Source of the DNA: Taenia hydatigena
Taxonomy: Eukaryota; Platyhelminthes; Cestoda; Cyclophyllidea; Taeniidae
Length of the DNA: 64,000 bases
Direction: 5' to 3'
Assembly (NCBI GenBank): GCA_036345935.2
Contig: JADWOT020001399.1
Location: forward strand, 1 to 64,000
Part shown: piece after piece, positions 25,448-37,938 of the stretch
How positions within the stretch are numbered: position 1 is the first letter of the stretch
Layout: each line of letters starts with the position of its first letter
The notes under the pieces: model-generated
Told to the model about the DNA's origin: nothing
What the model saw: only the letters and a program-made list of their open reading frames with translations
Database searches by the model: none
Position numbers and translations under genes: made by a program

Positions 25448-27218
25448 GTGCTCTACTTAGATTAATTAAAGGCAAATTCAAAGTCTCAGACTAAGAGGCC
25501 ACTGCCATCTCAGCAAAACTCACCAAGGTGTAAGGAAAATGCCCCATATGAATTTTCGAGCAAAGCCTGCACTTTAGCTTTTGTTCCCATTCCGATGAGT
25601 TTTCGTCCCCTCCCAAAGTTCAAACACGCAGACTCACCTGGTACAAATTAATGTTGAGTGAAGGCGTAAGGAACGGTCAACTGCATCGGCAAATTTATTT
25701 GCCTTTCTCTAAGGTGCTTCGAATACGAAGTCTGGTCCCTTTTTTGGTGCCCCAAACAGCATGGCTCTTACTCGTATCAACACATGCCATACAGAGCGAG
25801 AATTCGCAAGCGATGCCATTCGCCTAATTATTTGATTTGTTGTTCATAACAATCCCAGGATCTAACAGCATGGCTTCAGTTGCATTTGCACCTGTGTGCA
25901 AGCACATTCAAAGATAAAATAAATAATATGCTCTTGTGTATCCTGCTGGTATTAGAGAGTTTAAAAATAGGCAATATGTCCTTGCTCATATTTTAACCAG
26001 GTTAATTAATCATGCATGCCAATTTGCAAATTTGATTATGCAAGATTATTTCAAAGATCCATGTATGTCAGGCTCAACCGAGAACTGTTGTCGGTGTGTT
26101 AAATTCAAGTGCACCTTCATATTTGTCACAGGGTTAGACGTCTCTGCATCCACGTTCATGTAACGAGATTGTTCGTCTTCATAACGTGAGCTATTTTCGT
26201 TCTTCGTTCCTTCTCGCGATACTTCTGTAAAATAAGACATTTGTTCCAAAAAGACCTGTGCTTATCTCGCTCATTCCTCTTAAACTTTTCTTTGCCTTCT
26301 AATCTGACAGATGATAGCACCAATACCTTATCCTATTTGAATGGTAAATCTGCATTTGCGAATCCCCCTATTTGGCACTACATACCCGTTAATTGAAAAA
26401 AAATGTGGTGAATTAACCACCAGCTATTCATTTTGATGTTTCACTCAGCATAGCACAATTTAAATGTATCCTACCAGCACGATAATAACAGTTTTTATTT
26501 AAATCGCCTTCGATTTCTTGCGCCCTTTACAAATGAGTCCCAAAATAAGTAAGCCCTGCGGCTCGTCTAACCCTACTCTTACCGGGTGCCCCATCGCGCG
26601 TCAAATCCATCATGCATAGAAGCCAATTCTTGTAAAAGCCAGATTAGGTTGCATGGTTCTCCGTCGACTAGAGCGGTTGGCTCATAGAAGTTCTCCCTCT
26701 ACAACCCATTACTTTGTGATGACTGAGGTTCAAAAATTTGAACACGGAGATGCCGAGGAATAAGCTCGATATAAGACGGAGGCCATATTTTACTCTCCAA
26801 AGTTAGTCGCGGTGGAATGAGCTGTTTTCAGGCCTGGCCAGCAACCTTAAGTCCTAAAGTGTGCATAAAATGCATTTTAGCCCATCATTGCCTCCTGGTC
26901 TCAAGGGGATTCCAGGTAATCTCTGAACATGCATGTCCATAACAGCAATGCCTATTTGTGCAAAACATTGCCTACCTGTTGTTTTATAGTATAGTTTTAC
27001 CCCATATTTCATTCAAGAAAATAATTTGCAGGGAAATACATGGACTGTTGCTGCTTTATTTGTGTTTTTAAACCTTACTTGACATCGGTTAAATTACGGT
27101 TTCATTAGAATACTTCCTGCTTTTGTGTAAGGAGTGTATGGAGATATTTAAGCAATTTAGCGCCATTAGTTCAAGTGATGGCAAGCATTATGTGCACTCA
27201 TCTACAAACTTAGTGAGG
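25448..27218 (+). repeat. Element D, plus-strand copy (D1)
   Basis: This 1.77 kb block is matched along its whole length by the reverse complement of 49,450-51,249, at about 75-80% identity by eye. Several frame segments correspond between the copies: a 'SPRC.EN..YEF' piece near 25,530-25,565; 'SVAFA.VC.H' near 25,880-25,910; 'DYFKD' followed by 'CCRCVKF' at 26,045-26,110; 'AFANP.IW' at 26,350-26,375; and 'YFVMTE.QKF' at 26,710-26,740. They lie in different frames with stops between them, so this copy cannot make one protein. The frame at 25,936-26,163 is the longest open piece. I do not recognise the protein. It could be a decayed mobile-element gene or a duplicated pseudogene. Similarity stops abruptly at about 27,218. 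Confidence 0.8.
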
Positions 27219-29311
27219 AAGAAATACCACGATCAAGCGAACGGAATCAAAATGAATAAAATTATTCACTTACTTCAAAAAGTACTTAAGGCCGTTTGGA
27301 GGGTGCGGAGGGTGACAGCTGATAACCCATGATAGCAGGTTGTTAAGGTGCTTTTCCTGAGAGTGTAACAAATGCGCAACGTTCGAAGGACCACCATTAA
27401 CCGCATTTTGTAGACTAGTAGTTAGGCGCAGAGTTCCTTTGCAGGGCTGCAATCTAATGTAGAGAATCCGAGACTGACCGCCCCTTTAAAAGGAATTCGA
27501 TGACCGGATTCGTACACTAAGTTGATCGATTTGTTTAATAAAGACTTGCGATTCTTCTGTCAATTTAGGCTGCGAGAGGTGATAAAGGCACAAGACAGCA
27601 TTGTGGTGTCAGCAAGTCTGCAATCAACCCTAGCACTTTCTTATATGTGGGGCAATACGCTTGTGGGCGATCATATTATTTACCAAGGGGCTTAAAAACA
27701 GCCTTTATTCGTAACTTAATGGAAAAATTGTTTTGTCGAGAGCGATCGATTCATGCTTAGCAAGACTCAATCTAACCGTCAAAAGCACCATCCGTGTAGG
27801 TGACGAGGCATAATTATTTCACAGTAATGGATAGTAGGTTTCACTTAATTCAAATGCGATTTAATGAGACTCTTAATTGCCATTTTAAAAGCGGTCTGCA
27901 CCGAAAAGGGACATAAAGATTGCATGCGGTGCTGATGATTTTAAAATCAATGTTATTTGCTTACCTAACACTTAGTAGCTATTTCGCTCCGAAATATCGG
28001 TGCAGTAATTTCTTTGATCCAGTCGGAGCAGAAAATATCAAATAACTTGTAAAAGTAGCGTGAGTGCTTTACGAATTTGCTCTCGCATCTATTATACAAA
28101 TTGCCCATACTTGACCCATTTAATCATTGAACTAGACTTAGTTCACAAAACTTTGGTCACGATGATGTCCATGTCAAAATCACGGCAGTTTTTATCCCAT
28201 TAATTGCTCAAAGGGGATGAAAGTAAAGTTCGTCCTGCATTTTTTGGTAAAGCCTGCCGCCTTATTATCGTGACTTAATCTTTCTTTTTCTTCCCTTTTC
28301 TTTTGGTCGGCACACCACTGCGAGCCTACTACCTTTCGATAACCAATTATAGCGCATGCAGCAATAATGCCTAATGTCGCCAACTTGTCACCACCCCGAT
28401 AGCGTCTTCATTCTCTTCTAACTTCGTAGTAATCATTATCACACACAGGTGCTGTAGGTATCTTAACGAGTGACGAAGGACTAGAATACATGCACACGAA
28501 ACGGTGGTCGTTTTCGTTCTAGCACTTATTATTAAATATAGTTCCAATGTATGGAGAGAAAATAAATAACCACTTAAATGTTCACGGCGAAATGCTGTGA
28601 ATTACAATGTCAAATTCGATTACGCACCAGTGACATTCTTGTGCTATGCTGCATCGTACAGTCTCGAATCTAGCAACATTGTTTTGCTTTCTACAACCTG
28701 ATCCCTGTTCTCTACGCTGCGCAACAGTGTGATTTTACCTCAAATCCCTAACATTTCAATGGTAGTCTACCTACGCCTGCAGCGAGGACAAGAATGAAAA
28801 CATCAGCAGTAGTGAATGCAGCACATTCATCTTATTAAGCTAATGTCTGCTTGCAAAGCACAGACGGATCGTTGGAGAACTCTAAAACGCAAACAGACAA
28901 ATTTGGCCATCGCACTTGTATATAAGTTCATAATGCAGAATGCTTAGCGCTTTATAAACATTGTTATTGTGGTACTGTGGAGTCGCTTGAACTATCCAAA
29001 GTATCGATGATACATGACGTAACACAATGCGAAGCGACGTTTGCCTTATCATATCCGTCTAGTAATACATATTTAGCTTCATAGTCAGACCGTCACATGA
29101 ATAATTCTCAATAAACACACATGCAAGGTCCGCGCATTGAGCACTCTTGCCTTTCAAGGACATAAGTTTGAAATTAAATACGCAGAATCCTAATGTAAGC
29201 ATCACGAAGAACTTACAAATAATGCTCTCATTCTACCAAATACTTCGCGCCAAACAACTACAAGGCAGAAGACACTAAAGCGTTACAACAAGCCTTCATT
29301 GCAAAGTAAGT
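27219..29311. other. No supported gene
   Basis: I saw no repeat match and no domain. The frame at 28,192-28,383 on the minus strand is short and its homology is unknown. Confidence 0.4.
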
Positions 29312-29539
29312 CTAACAGATTAAGAAACACCTACAGAAGTGATGTGAACGCATATGTTCTAACATGGCCTCAAATGTCAGGTGTCCTACGAAGCATTGCA
29401 TGCAGTAAAAACATATTTCCAAAGAAGTAGGAGACTTAGAATTGTGGAAAAATTTGTCCCATTTAAAATAAACCTGAACTGGGAGCAAAGAAATGGTCTG
29501 CCTTGAAAGCACTTTCTTTGCGTAACTGCGCTGAAGCAA
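29312..29539 (-). CDS. C2H2 zinc-finger fragment (75 codons)
   Basis: The predicted 75-residue piece carries a textbook C2H2 finger: Cys46, Cys49, His62 and His66 (C-x2-C-x12-H-x3-H) with a hydrophobic core at Phe50, Phe56 and Leu60. C2H2 fingers usually bind DNA in the nucleus, often in arrays; a lone finger like this is more likely a fragment. The finger matches the second, damaged finger of the 63 kb member (FYCMQCF here, FYCTECF there). The region before the finger has no recognised domain, and the first-finger counterpart is not visible in the same frame upstream. It may be an exon or a pseudogene piece. The start codon is not supported by anything beyond being the first Met. Confidence 0.45.
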   Translation of the reverse strand: MLQRSYAKKVLSRQTISLLPVQVYFKWDKFFHNSKSPTSLEICFYCMQCFVGHLTFEAMLEHMRSHHFCRCFLIC

Positions 29540-29647
29540 AGAGAGTAGATTTTGGCCATAGTTAATTAAAGAAAAATGGCAACCAAACCAGTCTTATCCT
29601 AGTAATCGACTTTGCCATAGTTTCTATTCTTGGCTGAAGCGTTCTCA

Positions 29648-30335
29648 TCATAATGGTGGTGGTAGCAGCTCGCAGTGTGATTTCACTGATCTACCACCTG
29701 AAATGACCTCAAAGGAGTGCAGCTGCCTTGACGTCTCCAACGGAGTATTCCCTGCACGGATAATCCATAGTGAAGGTTATTTTTGCCAAAACTTTAATTT
29801 TCTACCCTCAAAATGGCAGCATATATAGATAACAAAGGGAACAAGTTGACTCCTAGTAATACCCCTTATCCAAATCTGATCACAACAGACTTTACAGAAT
29901 TAAATGTGCTCGTCTAATTAGAGGGTGTAAATCCATGCGATGTCGCATGAGGAACACATCTTTCGGTTGAAAGCACTGACAGCAGCAATTGTTTATCAAT
30001 ACCCAACGAATGAGTATCCACTGTATACGCAGCCTGCTTGCATAATTAGATGTTGCTGTGCTAAAAGAGGTATGGATTAAATTATAAGTCGAATCGGATT
30101 GTAGAGAATGGGTACATGCATTACCACTATGACTGCATAACCCATCTGATAGATCCTTTGAACTTCCGCAGGGGTGATTTACTATCCACCTTGGGATCTC
30201 TGACGCCTGTTAGATATTAATTATTCCAGTCATTAGTAACAAATGGAGGAATAAGTCAAAGGAAATGGATTTGAAATTCAGATTTGGAATATCAAGCGCT
30301 TAGGGTGCGAATCATATCGTTAGACAAATTGAATT
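29648..30335 (+). repeat. Family F, second copy
   Basis: This block matches 19,900-20,600 in the same orientation. Best anchors are 'taccacctg' to 'gtctccaac' at 29,691-29,740 and the 'cctgttagatattaattatt' string at 30,207-30,226 with the following 45 bases. Identity is about 65% by eye. No shared frame. Confidence 0.65.
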
Positions 30336-30931
30336 GCTGACTTAGGATCACTACCGTTCCCGATCTCGGAATTTCACAAGTGAATGTATTGTTATACTGC
30401 GTCTACACTTCTAACCAACATCTCCGAGGAGCTGCTAACATGCACTCAGCTCATATCAAATCCACCCTAGCCCATTCTCTTCAAGTGCTTTGTAATAGAC
30501 ATCTGCCTATAGTCGGTTAAACGAACAGAGAATACAAAGGAACGACCGATCAATGGAACGTTAGAAGATTGCTAACCGAGGAGTATCCATGGTTTAGGTG
30601 TAACGCTGGCGAACCATACTTATCCTATTCGAGGCCAGATCTTTGCAGGCACCATCGTGGGAGCGAAAAGCCTATGTCACTCAAGGCCAGTTCTATAACT
30701 TCTGCCATTTGACATGCCTTTGCAGTCACGTGCATTCAAGCACGTATAGAGCCTCAAGCCGGAGGAGCTGGTGAAGCGACAGTAGAAGTTACGCACACTC
30801 ACGGAATGCGAACGCTTGGAAAGCGGGAGTGTTGAGTTGGGTACAACTGCATCTTTTATTACACTACCCTCACCGACGTCACTAACAAGAAGAAGATTAA
30901 ACTAGTGGAGTCGCCAGCAGAGCATTGGTGG

Positions 30932-31000
30932 CATGACTCGAACTCGCTTACTTTTGCTTAGAAGAAGGACCCCATCTATTAGGCCACACCGATCCAATCC
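30932..31000 (-). pseudogene. tRNA-Arg-like sequence, possible SINE head
   Basis: Reading the minus strand from about 31,000 down gives 'gtgtggcctaatagatgggg', which resembles the D-arm/box A of arginine tRNAs. Near the expected distance it gives 'cgagttcgagtcatgcc', which resembles box B and the T arm. A TCT-like anticodon region (ttcttctaa) lies between. Acceptor and anticodon stems pair poorly, so it is not a working tRNA. A tRNA-derived SINE or tRNA pseudogene fits. I could not trace the body or 3' tail of an element beyond it. Confidence 0.5.
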
Positions 31001-31244
31001 GTAGACCTCCATGTTGGCGGTCCTCGTCCACTGCATTGTGGCCTAGTCTCTGTCTCAAATTCACTACCCACTTTAGCTTTAGCCCGATTTCCCCCAATAT
31101 CGACTCCGGCATCCCTTTACATCTCCACTCCATCTTTCTCACCATATTGCATACCACTCCCACCATAAATTCTACCACTCGATCAGTACTAATTCACAAA
31201 TTCCAAATCCCACTTTGCGCAACCCGTATCATCACTTTCGTAAT

Positions 31245-32301
31245 TTAATCAATTACTTTATTCCTTTTGATGATTTTTCTAACATCTTTGAAAGTTCACT
31301 TAATAAGCACGCTTGAGGGAATGCAGTGCTCTAAAGCAAAGCCTGTATCGAATTTCTGCACTTGTAGACTGACTGTTCTTGAAGGTTTACCTCTATTTGA
31401 TTTGCTACTGATCTTTGCCTCCGCAGCTTGCTTCGGGTTGACACTGGTGCTTTTTCCCACTTCGAAATTTCGCTACATTTATTTCCATGCACCAACATAG
31501 CCGATGTTCTGCCGCTCATATTAGTTGCAACTGCTAACGAGGGTTGTTATACCTCGGACCATTATGCACTATATTTGGATCTACCGCTATGACACTTTTG
31601 ATCTTATTAAAGCCGCATTGATACTCGGAGGGGTCCTCCTGCGATACCTCCCCAGATATTAATGCTGGCTTATTCTGAATGTGAACACATTTTACCTATA
31701 CTCGACCGCAGAAGCTTTCATGTGTTGCCGAACCTAAGTAGCGGATGCGCATCTTTTTGGCTGCAGTGTATTCTTACAAAAGCACAAAGCGGCTGCTTCT
31801 CGTATGCTAGCAAGCCTAATTCATGCGGCTGACAACACTAAGTGTTTAATATGAGGACGTAAAGTTCAGACAATAATTGGAATTTTAAGAAGTCAATGAC
31901 AAACAAAGGTCCTTAGGCATACTAGCTGCAGACACGAACAGCTGGTTAGGATCGTTGCTCTTTATTGCGCGGGGATTCCTTAAGACCATGAACTGAACAG
32001 CTGCTTAGTTGGTAAGCTTCGGAAGGCATGTTCTGCTAGGTGCTGAAGTTACTCAACGTACTTTTCATCATTTTTACCGCTTTTCGTTCGCAACAATATT
32101 AACCACTGATAAGGAAATGCTCTCGGTTATCGATGACAAACTGAACAATATCAGTTGAAATCTGAGTCATGGGAGACCTCGGCATCTCTGCTACTGATAA
32201 CAAATCCTGCAGAAGTGCACGAGAGATTAACAGGATACTTATTAAGCTCATACCATCCTTGGTAGAAAGAAGATCCGCCGAGGCTGCCAAAAATGTAGAG
32301 T
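31245..32301 (-). repeat. Element E, minus-strand copy (E1)
   Basis: The reverse complement of this block follows 37,921-38,805 in order: a 'aggtctcccatgactc' string (32,163-32,178 here, 37,930 there), 'gaattaggcttg.tagc' (near 31,818 and 38,297), 'gccagcattaatatct' (near 31,660 and 38,406), a 'gtgcat.gaaa.aaatg.ag' string (near 31,475 and 38,567) and 'cagtctacaagtgca' (near 31,365 and 38,691). Identity is about 65%. A minus-strand frame here (31,331-31,519) and a plus-strand frame in the other copy (38,473-38,664) share LVH-NKC and basic residues after it, so the original element may have coded in that direction. This copy ends about 150 bp before unit B starts. Confidence 0.7.
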
Positions 32302-33449
32302 TTCCTCCTTCTCTTCCTCTTTCGTGCTACTACTCCTGGTATGAAATGGCCGGGTGTTCTTAGACATTTTCATTGCATTAGACAAAACAATCAGTTGGTA
32401 GCGTATTAATGGATGATATGAGATAGCACTACTTACTTCATGGGAATCTACGTACTCCTACTCCCGCCCCTCGCCTACACAACTGCCAAATACACCTCTT
32501 TGATACCGCTACATGCGCCTTATTTAGATTATTGAGCAGGTTGCCCAGCATTCGACCCTTCTGCTCTTACTACATCTCTAAATCGATCACGAAAATTAAC
32601 ACTCCTTCCATTTTCTTCTATCTCTATTTGTCATTCGATAAAATCGAATTTCGGCTTTTACTACTAAGGCACGTAATGCTGCTGCGCACAAATATTAGGC
32701 GAGGCTATGGTGGCACCAACCAGAAAAAAAGTGGGAAGAACTAATGCCGGTGGCATGGCACATGCACTTGCCATTTAAATTTGCGATCCAGCGTTTACCT
32801 TGTTACATTAAGCCATACTTAGCACACATTCACTCAGTTTGCGCTGATGGAAGCCGTCCCTCCTTCAGTGACCCATTTGTCGAGGGCCCTATCGATGCAC
32901 CAATTAGAAACAGTGTCTGAACTGGTAAAGGTCACATAATCTCAGTGCAAACAGCTAACTTTATCCGCTTTTGATCTCCATCTGATGAAGAATCTCTGCC
33001 TTTCAATTTGTGTTAAAATACTTTCATTAGGTTCAGCATTATGATCAATTTTAGATCGTTGCTGTTAATAGGCCATCTATTGATTGTCTTGCTTTTGGCG
33101 CATCCATCAGACCTTTTCTTAGCTTAGTTATTCGATTTTCAGCGTGACCGTGGTAGAACGGTGAAATGCGAGTCCTTTTGTCTTGAAGAGATCTACCTCT
33201 ACGTTGGTACTGGAGGAAGTTAAAATCCACTTTAGCTATCTCCTTGAACATCATCTTAGCTTCAGCATAAAATTTCGATGGCGGCATGCTCTGAAATAAA
33301 GGCTTCAGAAAAATAATGCCTAACTCTCTCATCATGTGATCGATTGCTCAGTTTTACTGCCGATCATGCAGACATAGCACTCCTTTGTCCATCGACGAAC
33401 CACGAATGCATATTTTTGCCTCCTTAATTCTTCAGGCACCACAAAACAT

Positions 33450-33959
33450 TTGCGCATCCATATTGGTTTCCTAATTGGAATGTGCTCCGAGACCCCCTAT
33501 GCTACAGGGTTCAATTTTTGTCCATCTAATGGCGCATGCATCAACGGTGAGGTAAAAGCGACGCTCTTTAAAGGTTCTCTTTCAAAGCTTAAGGGGGTGG
33601 CGGCGTTATTAACTTACCATCTTGGAGGCTACCTCCTACCAGGTAAATACAATGCGAAATCTGTTTTTATGGCTCCCAATTTTATTGTAACATTAGTCAC
33701 TCGTCTATCAGGAACTCGACAACTACTATATTACGCAGACCTTGGGTATCTCAGGAGGCCTGCTTTGTGCGAAAGGAAACGGAAAAAGCGATGGTCACTA
33801 CCCTTATTGATGGTGCGACCTTGGTGTCTAGAGAGGTCTGCAACACTAGAACCCTGTGCTTACTCATCTTCAGGCCCATCCATTATTCATCTTCTTTTGA
33901 TAAGTCCATATCTTAACCCCTTTTATTCCCATACATTCACTTGTTTGACCCTGCTCTAG
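33450..33959 (+). other. 169-codon open frame of unknown meaning
   Basis: This is one of the longest frames in the window, but it lies in unit B DNA with no counterpart in unit A. Its translation has a cysteine-containing start, a leucine-rich end and a basic patch (ERKRKKRW). No domain or family is recognised. A frame of this length is only slightly beyond chance for 64 kb of such DNA read in six frames. The low-complexity pyrimidine-rich DNA at its 3' end (from about 33,880) also helps keep it open. I would not annotate it as a gene without transcript support. Confidence 0.12.
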
Positions 33960-34039
33960 ATAGACTTCCCCGTTTATTGCTCGCTGCATTGCTTTTTGAA
34001 CGACTGCCATTTTTTCGCCTTTATGGGATTCCTACACAA

Positions 34040-37000
34040 CCTTTTCCATCCACACTAGCATTTTCAGCTCTTCAATGCAAAACGATTCTGGTTTAAATAA
34101 GTTTAACGATACGGAGTCATTTGCGCATTACAATTGTCATTTACAAATAAGACCCAAGCACATTTATTTGAGCCCGACTTCGTCAACTTGTAATTGATCA
34201 GTCTTATTGCCCTGTAACACAGCAGCATCCCCACTGCCATCCAAAAGAACCAAACGCATTTATGTAGTCTCACCTTCAAACATTACGAACGACATTGGCA
34301 GCAATTGCTAGGCCTGCTAGATGAAACATCAACAAAATCGTGTGATAACAAAGCTTTGTAATTCATTGTTGCTAGTTTATTCATTCTAACTGATGGAATA
34401 CTGACATTAAATTTCGGTTGCAGTACTACACGTGCGTATTTGCTGGTAATTTAGGCCATGTGTGCGAATAAGGACACCCCAGATCTTGTTCATCACACAT
34501 TTTAAAACAAATAATGTAGCACACGGTACATGACACCCCCGCAAACCCACATGTTATGACAGCAACAGTCAAATATGAGGGCATTGTGGTTGACAAAGAG
34601 ATAAGCTGGAGGTCAGTGAGGAGTAATTAGACTAACAATCTATTAATCTGCGCAGGGACCTAAACCCTTCTTCCATGAAGGTCTAGAGAAAAGCAAACCG
34701 AATTCGGGAGGCAATGATGCATTGGTGCGTGCTCCAAATAAACATGGCAACCGATTTCGAAATACAATGGCCAGACCCACGGGCTCGTCACCACTCCGCG
34801 CAGTGCCAATTGGTAGGCACAAATACTGTAGAATTTCTTCCTTGAAAATGTTAAACTAACTCATATCACTTACGAATCGAAAGTTCTGCAATCTTCTTGC
34901 ATTTAACTATGTAATATCAAACCCTAACATCAGTGCAGCTGCGACCTAAGTATGCGAGTTATCCAACCTAGCCTCTACATATTCGAACTGCAATCCTATC
35001 AGGAAGTTAAACATTTATTGCTGCCACCTAAATAGCAAATTGATCGCAATAATATGCAGGAGAAGTTATTTTTCCCCAATGCGAAAAGCAGCTGTCAATA
35101 GACTACTCTTACGCTCTCGTAAGCTAAAAGAGTAGGCCAATGCGTAAACTACCGGTATGTGAACCATGATGTGGTGCGATCCGTTGGCAACAAGGAACAA
35201 TTCCAATTAAGCTGCTACCGTGGTAATTTGGACAAAGGAGCCTGTCATTAAGTAGGAAGCCTCAAATGAAATAGTTCAGCCCACGCAAATTAAGTATCCA
35301 AGTGCAAAATATGGGGTCTTGCTAAAACACTAAAAGTGGTGCAAACTTGTGCAATGTCACCTTATATCTTTTTTATTTTTCTTCGGACTGTGCGATGGGC
35401 GCCAGCAGTCTCCTCAAGGAACCAGAACTTGCCATGGGCCTTAGATGGAGTTAAAAATCAACTCTTATTAATTTTGCCATTGCAGAGAGTTGGCAAAAAA
35501 CTCACAATAAGGGTAAAAGTCAAAGCATTGATTAACGTGGCTCTCAACAAGAAAGTGCATAGATACTTTATTAATTCGTGATCAACCAAGCCGCAGACAT
35601 CACGCATTCTGACGCAGATTAATCGCATAAGCTTCCGCATTCATTTAAAGACACGACTCGATGTACTTGCAATATTACATTTGTTAAAATCAGACATGTG
35701 AACATCAATAGAAGTAGATCCATTTGAGACCAGAAAGACTCGATTTCCAACGTTCTACTGCAGCCATGCTAGAATCTTAATTATCAAACTAAGGAAAAGC
35801 GTAATGGATTCGCCAAAAAGAAACTAAACAAACTTTCAAGGCATTAAAAAGACTCAAATGTCAGTGGAAACGGCCTCACAAAGGTGTTCGCTTTGAAATC
35901 ACATTAGCAAAAGTGGAATATCATCATTCGTTTGAGCGTTCGCTTAAAGCTCTACAAGCAGTAAGAAGAGGGAATTAATCATTTTTCACTGAAGTGGTAT
36001 CCGGCAGAACTATGAAGTTATGGAATCGAGGTGACCACTTCTTTGTGCAGGCGCTACAACGCATACGTTACCTTAAAGTTTCCATAAATAAAGCCTCGCA
36101 CTCGAAATACATGCCTGGTGATAATCCATATGTTTCCCATAAATAAAAATCCAATATTTAAACGCCATATAATTTATTCAAGAATAATGCACTGCAGGAA
36201 AAGATAACATGATGGCAGCAGAGCCAAGCATGGAGATTAATCAGAGGACAGTTGGATGTGGTCAAAGCAGCTAGCCAATAAAACGCGTAAGAATCTGATT
36301 TTTCTACTCCAAAATCGCAAAGAGCGAACTGAAGTCAAAAATCAGTACATCGCTGCAATGGTATTAGGGAGCAGTGTTGCCACTGTGCCAAGTTGTCCTT
36401 TAGTAGAAGACCCTGGTTTCCCAAAGCAGCAAAGTTTCGGACTGATCAGTCATCTGTGCTACACTCTGCTACAGATGAAGGCTAAAAGAGCCAGAATAGC
36501 GTCTCAAAATGCAAAAGCTACCAGTTGCTGTCATGTTTTTGAAGCAGTGTCTATTTGCAGAACAAATGCATAGGATACTAAAATTGTTTTGTCTAATAAG
36601 TGGGGAGCAACAATTGAACGAGTAAATGAATCAGCACACAAAGTGGTAGGCATGAATCCTGCCATTGAATGAGTCACAGGTTGAAATAAAAGGGCAAATG
36701 AAACAAGTGAATCAACAAATTGAATTTCAGCTCTGATCAAGTGAAATGCGATGCTCAAGGTAGCAGCTGCAGAATGAATGCAAAATACGTTCACAGCTAG
36801 CACCTGTTGGATGAGAAATCTCCCTCACAATGCCACAGTGGTTGCATTGCTTACAATAATGACATCAACTTGGGCTAATAACTTGTACCGGCTTAACCTA
36901 CGTCCACAAACTCAAAAGAAAACATTCATCATTGATACTACTGTTATACAAATTAGCAAAGGGCATATGACTGTGACCTCAATCTATGAAGGATAGACAA

Positions 37001-37938
37001 TATGGAACCGCATTTCTCACTCTCCATTTATTCCGGTCGATTTCACTGAGACTGATCATGAGAGGATGGTTGCCTGACCAGTGCACTAAAGTCCTAATGC
37101 TAGTTAATTATAGCTGTATAGGGCAGAAGTAGAGCATTGCATACAATTCATTATCTCAACAACTACAGAGGCATCAGCGATTAATTCAGCTGAAGCAAGT
37201 AGAAGTGTATTCCAATTTTAACAACCCCGGAATTGTAACTAAGTAGAGTTTGTGCTTTGCGAAGGGAAAACGCGACAAAATTCTAGGCTTTATTCATCGC
37301 TACTGACGCGTTCGACCTTCAATTCAACCAGAGTGTGTGTCTCGAATGAATCGTTGCCTAACCAGAATGGCGCTTTCACCTACTAATGTCAAATTCGTTC
37401 CTGCGTTTTTCTTATGCACTTTTTGTCAGTTCTGCTTTACTTCTCGTCTCCTTACTTTATATGGATCCGTATTCTTGTTTTGTCTCTCCTCATCAACACT
37501 TGAGAAGTCGTCATTCTCTCTGAGTCTACAGATTACCACTCGGGTGGTGCAGTCAGAAAAAACATTTTCGATGCGTGTAAGCGAACAAATTTGGCAACCG
37601 TAACATCCTTATCCGCCTGAGAGTTAGTCGGTCAGTCACCTGAACACCAAGCCTGCAGATGCATGCGGCGTCCTGCATGGTGCAGTGGTACCCTTTGAAA
37701 ATTCGTACGCTTTTGCATGCGGACGGACGCAGAGTAGCGTGTGATCAGCAAGCAGAGGGGATGTGTAGAGAGGTAAGTGGAGCAGCACGAAATTTAAAAA
37801 GGATTTTAATGCAAAGGCCTAAAGTGAAAAGACTAACTTGAAACCGGGAGATTTAACTTCCAAAAAGAATCCAGTTGAGCCTTTGTGCCCTTCTGTACGA
37901 TTTTTTTTCTCGGCGGCAACAAATGTCAAGGTCTCCCA
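34040..37938 (+). repeat. Core of unit B, 3.9 kb
   Basis: This is the partner of 13,272-17,140. Anchors include 'aagtttaacgatacggagtcattt' split over 34,098-34,121, 'agtatgcgagttatccaacct' near 34,950, 'aactaccggta' near 35,146 and 'gtcagtggaaacggcctcac' near 35,860. Frames in it (for example 36,256-36,573) are not conserved in unit A. It ends at 'tgtcaaggtc', where element E begins. Confidence 0.85.

Noticed and set aside
32099..32290. Element E frame with RSPMTQIS..IVQFVIDN, faintly like the end of a RhoGAP domain; 37,921-38,114 has RSPMTPIS.NVFG.SLL
   Set aside because: The similarity is a handful of residues, the arginine finger region is absent, and the two copies diverge right after the shared 16 bases. 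Not enough to name a domain.
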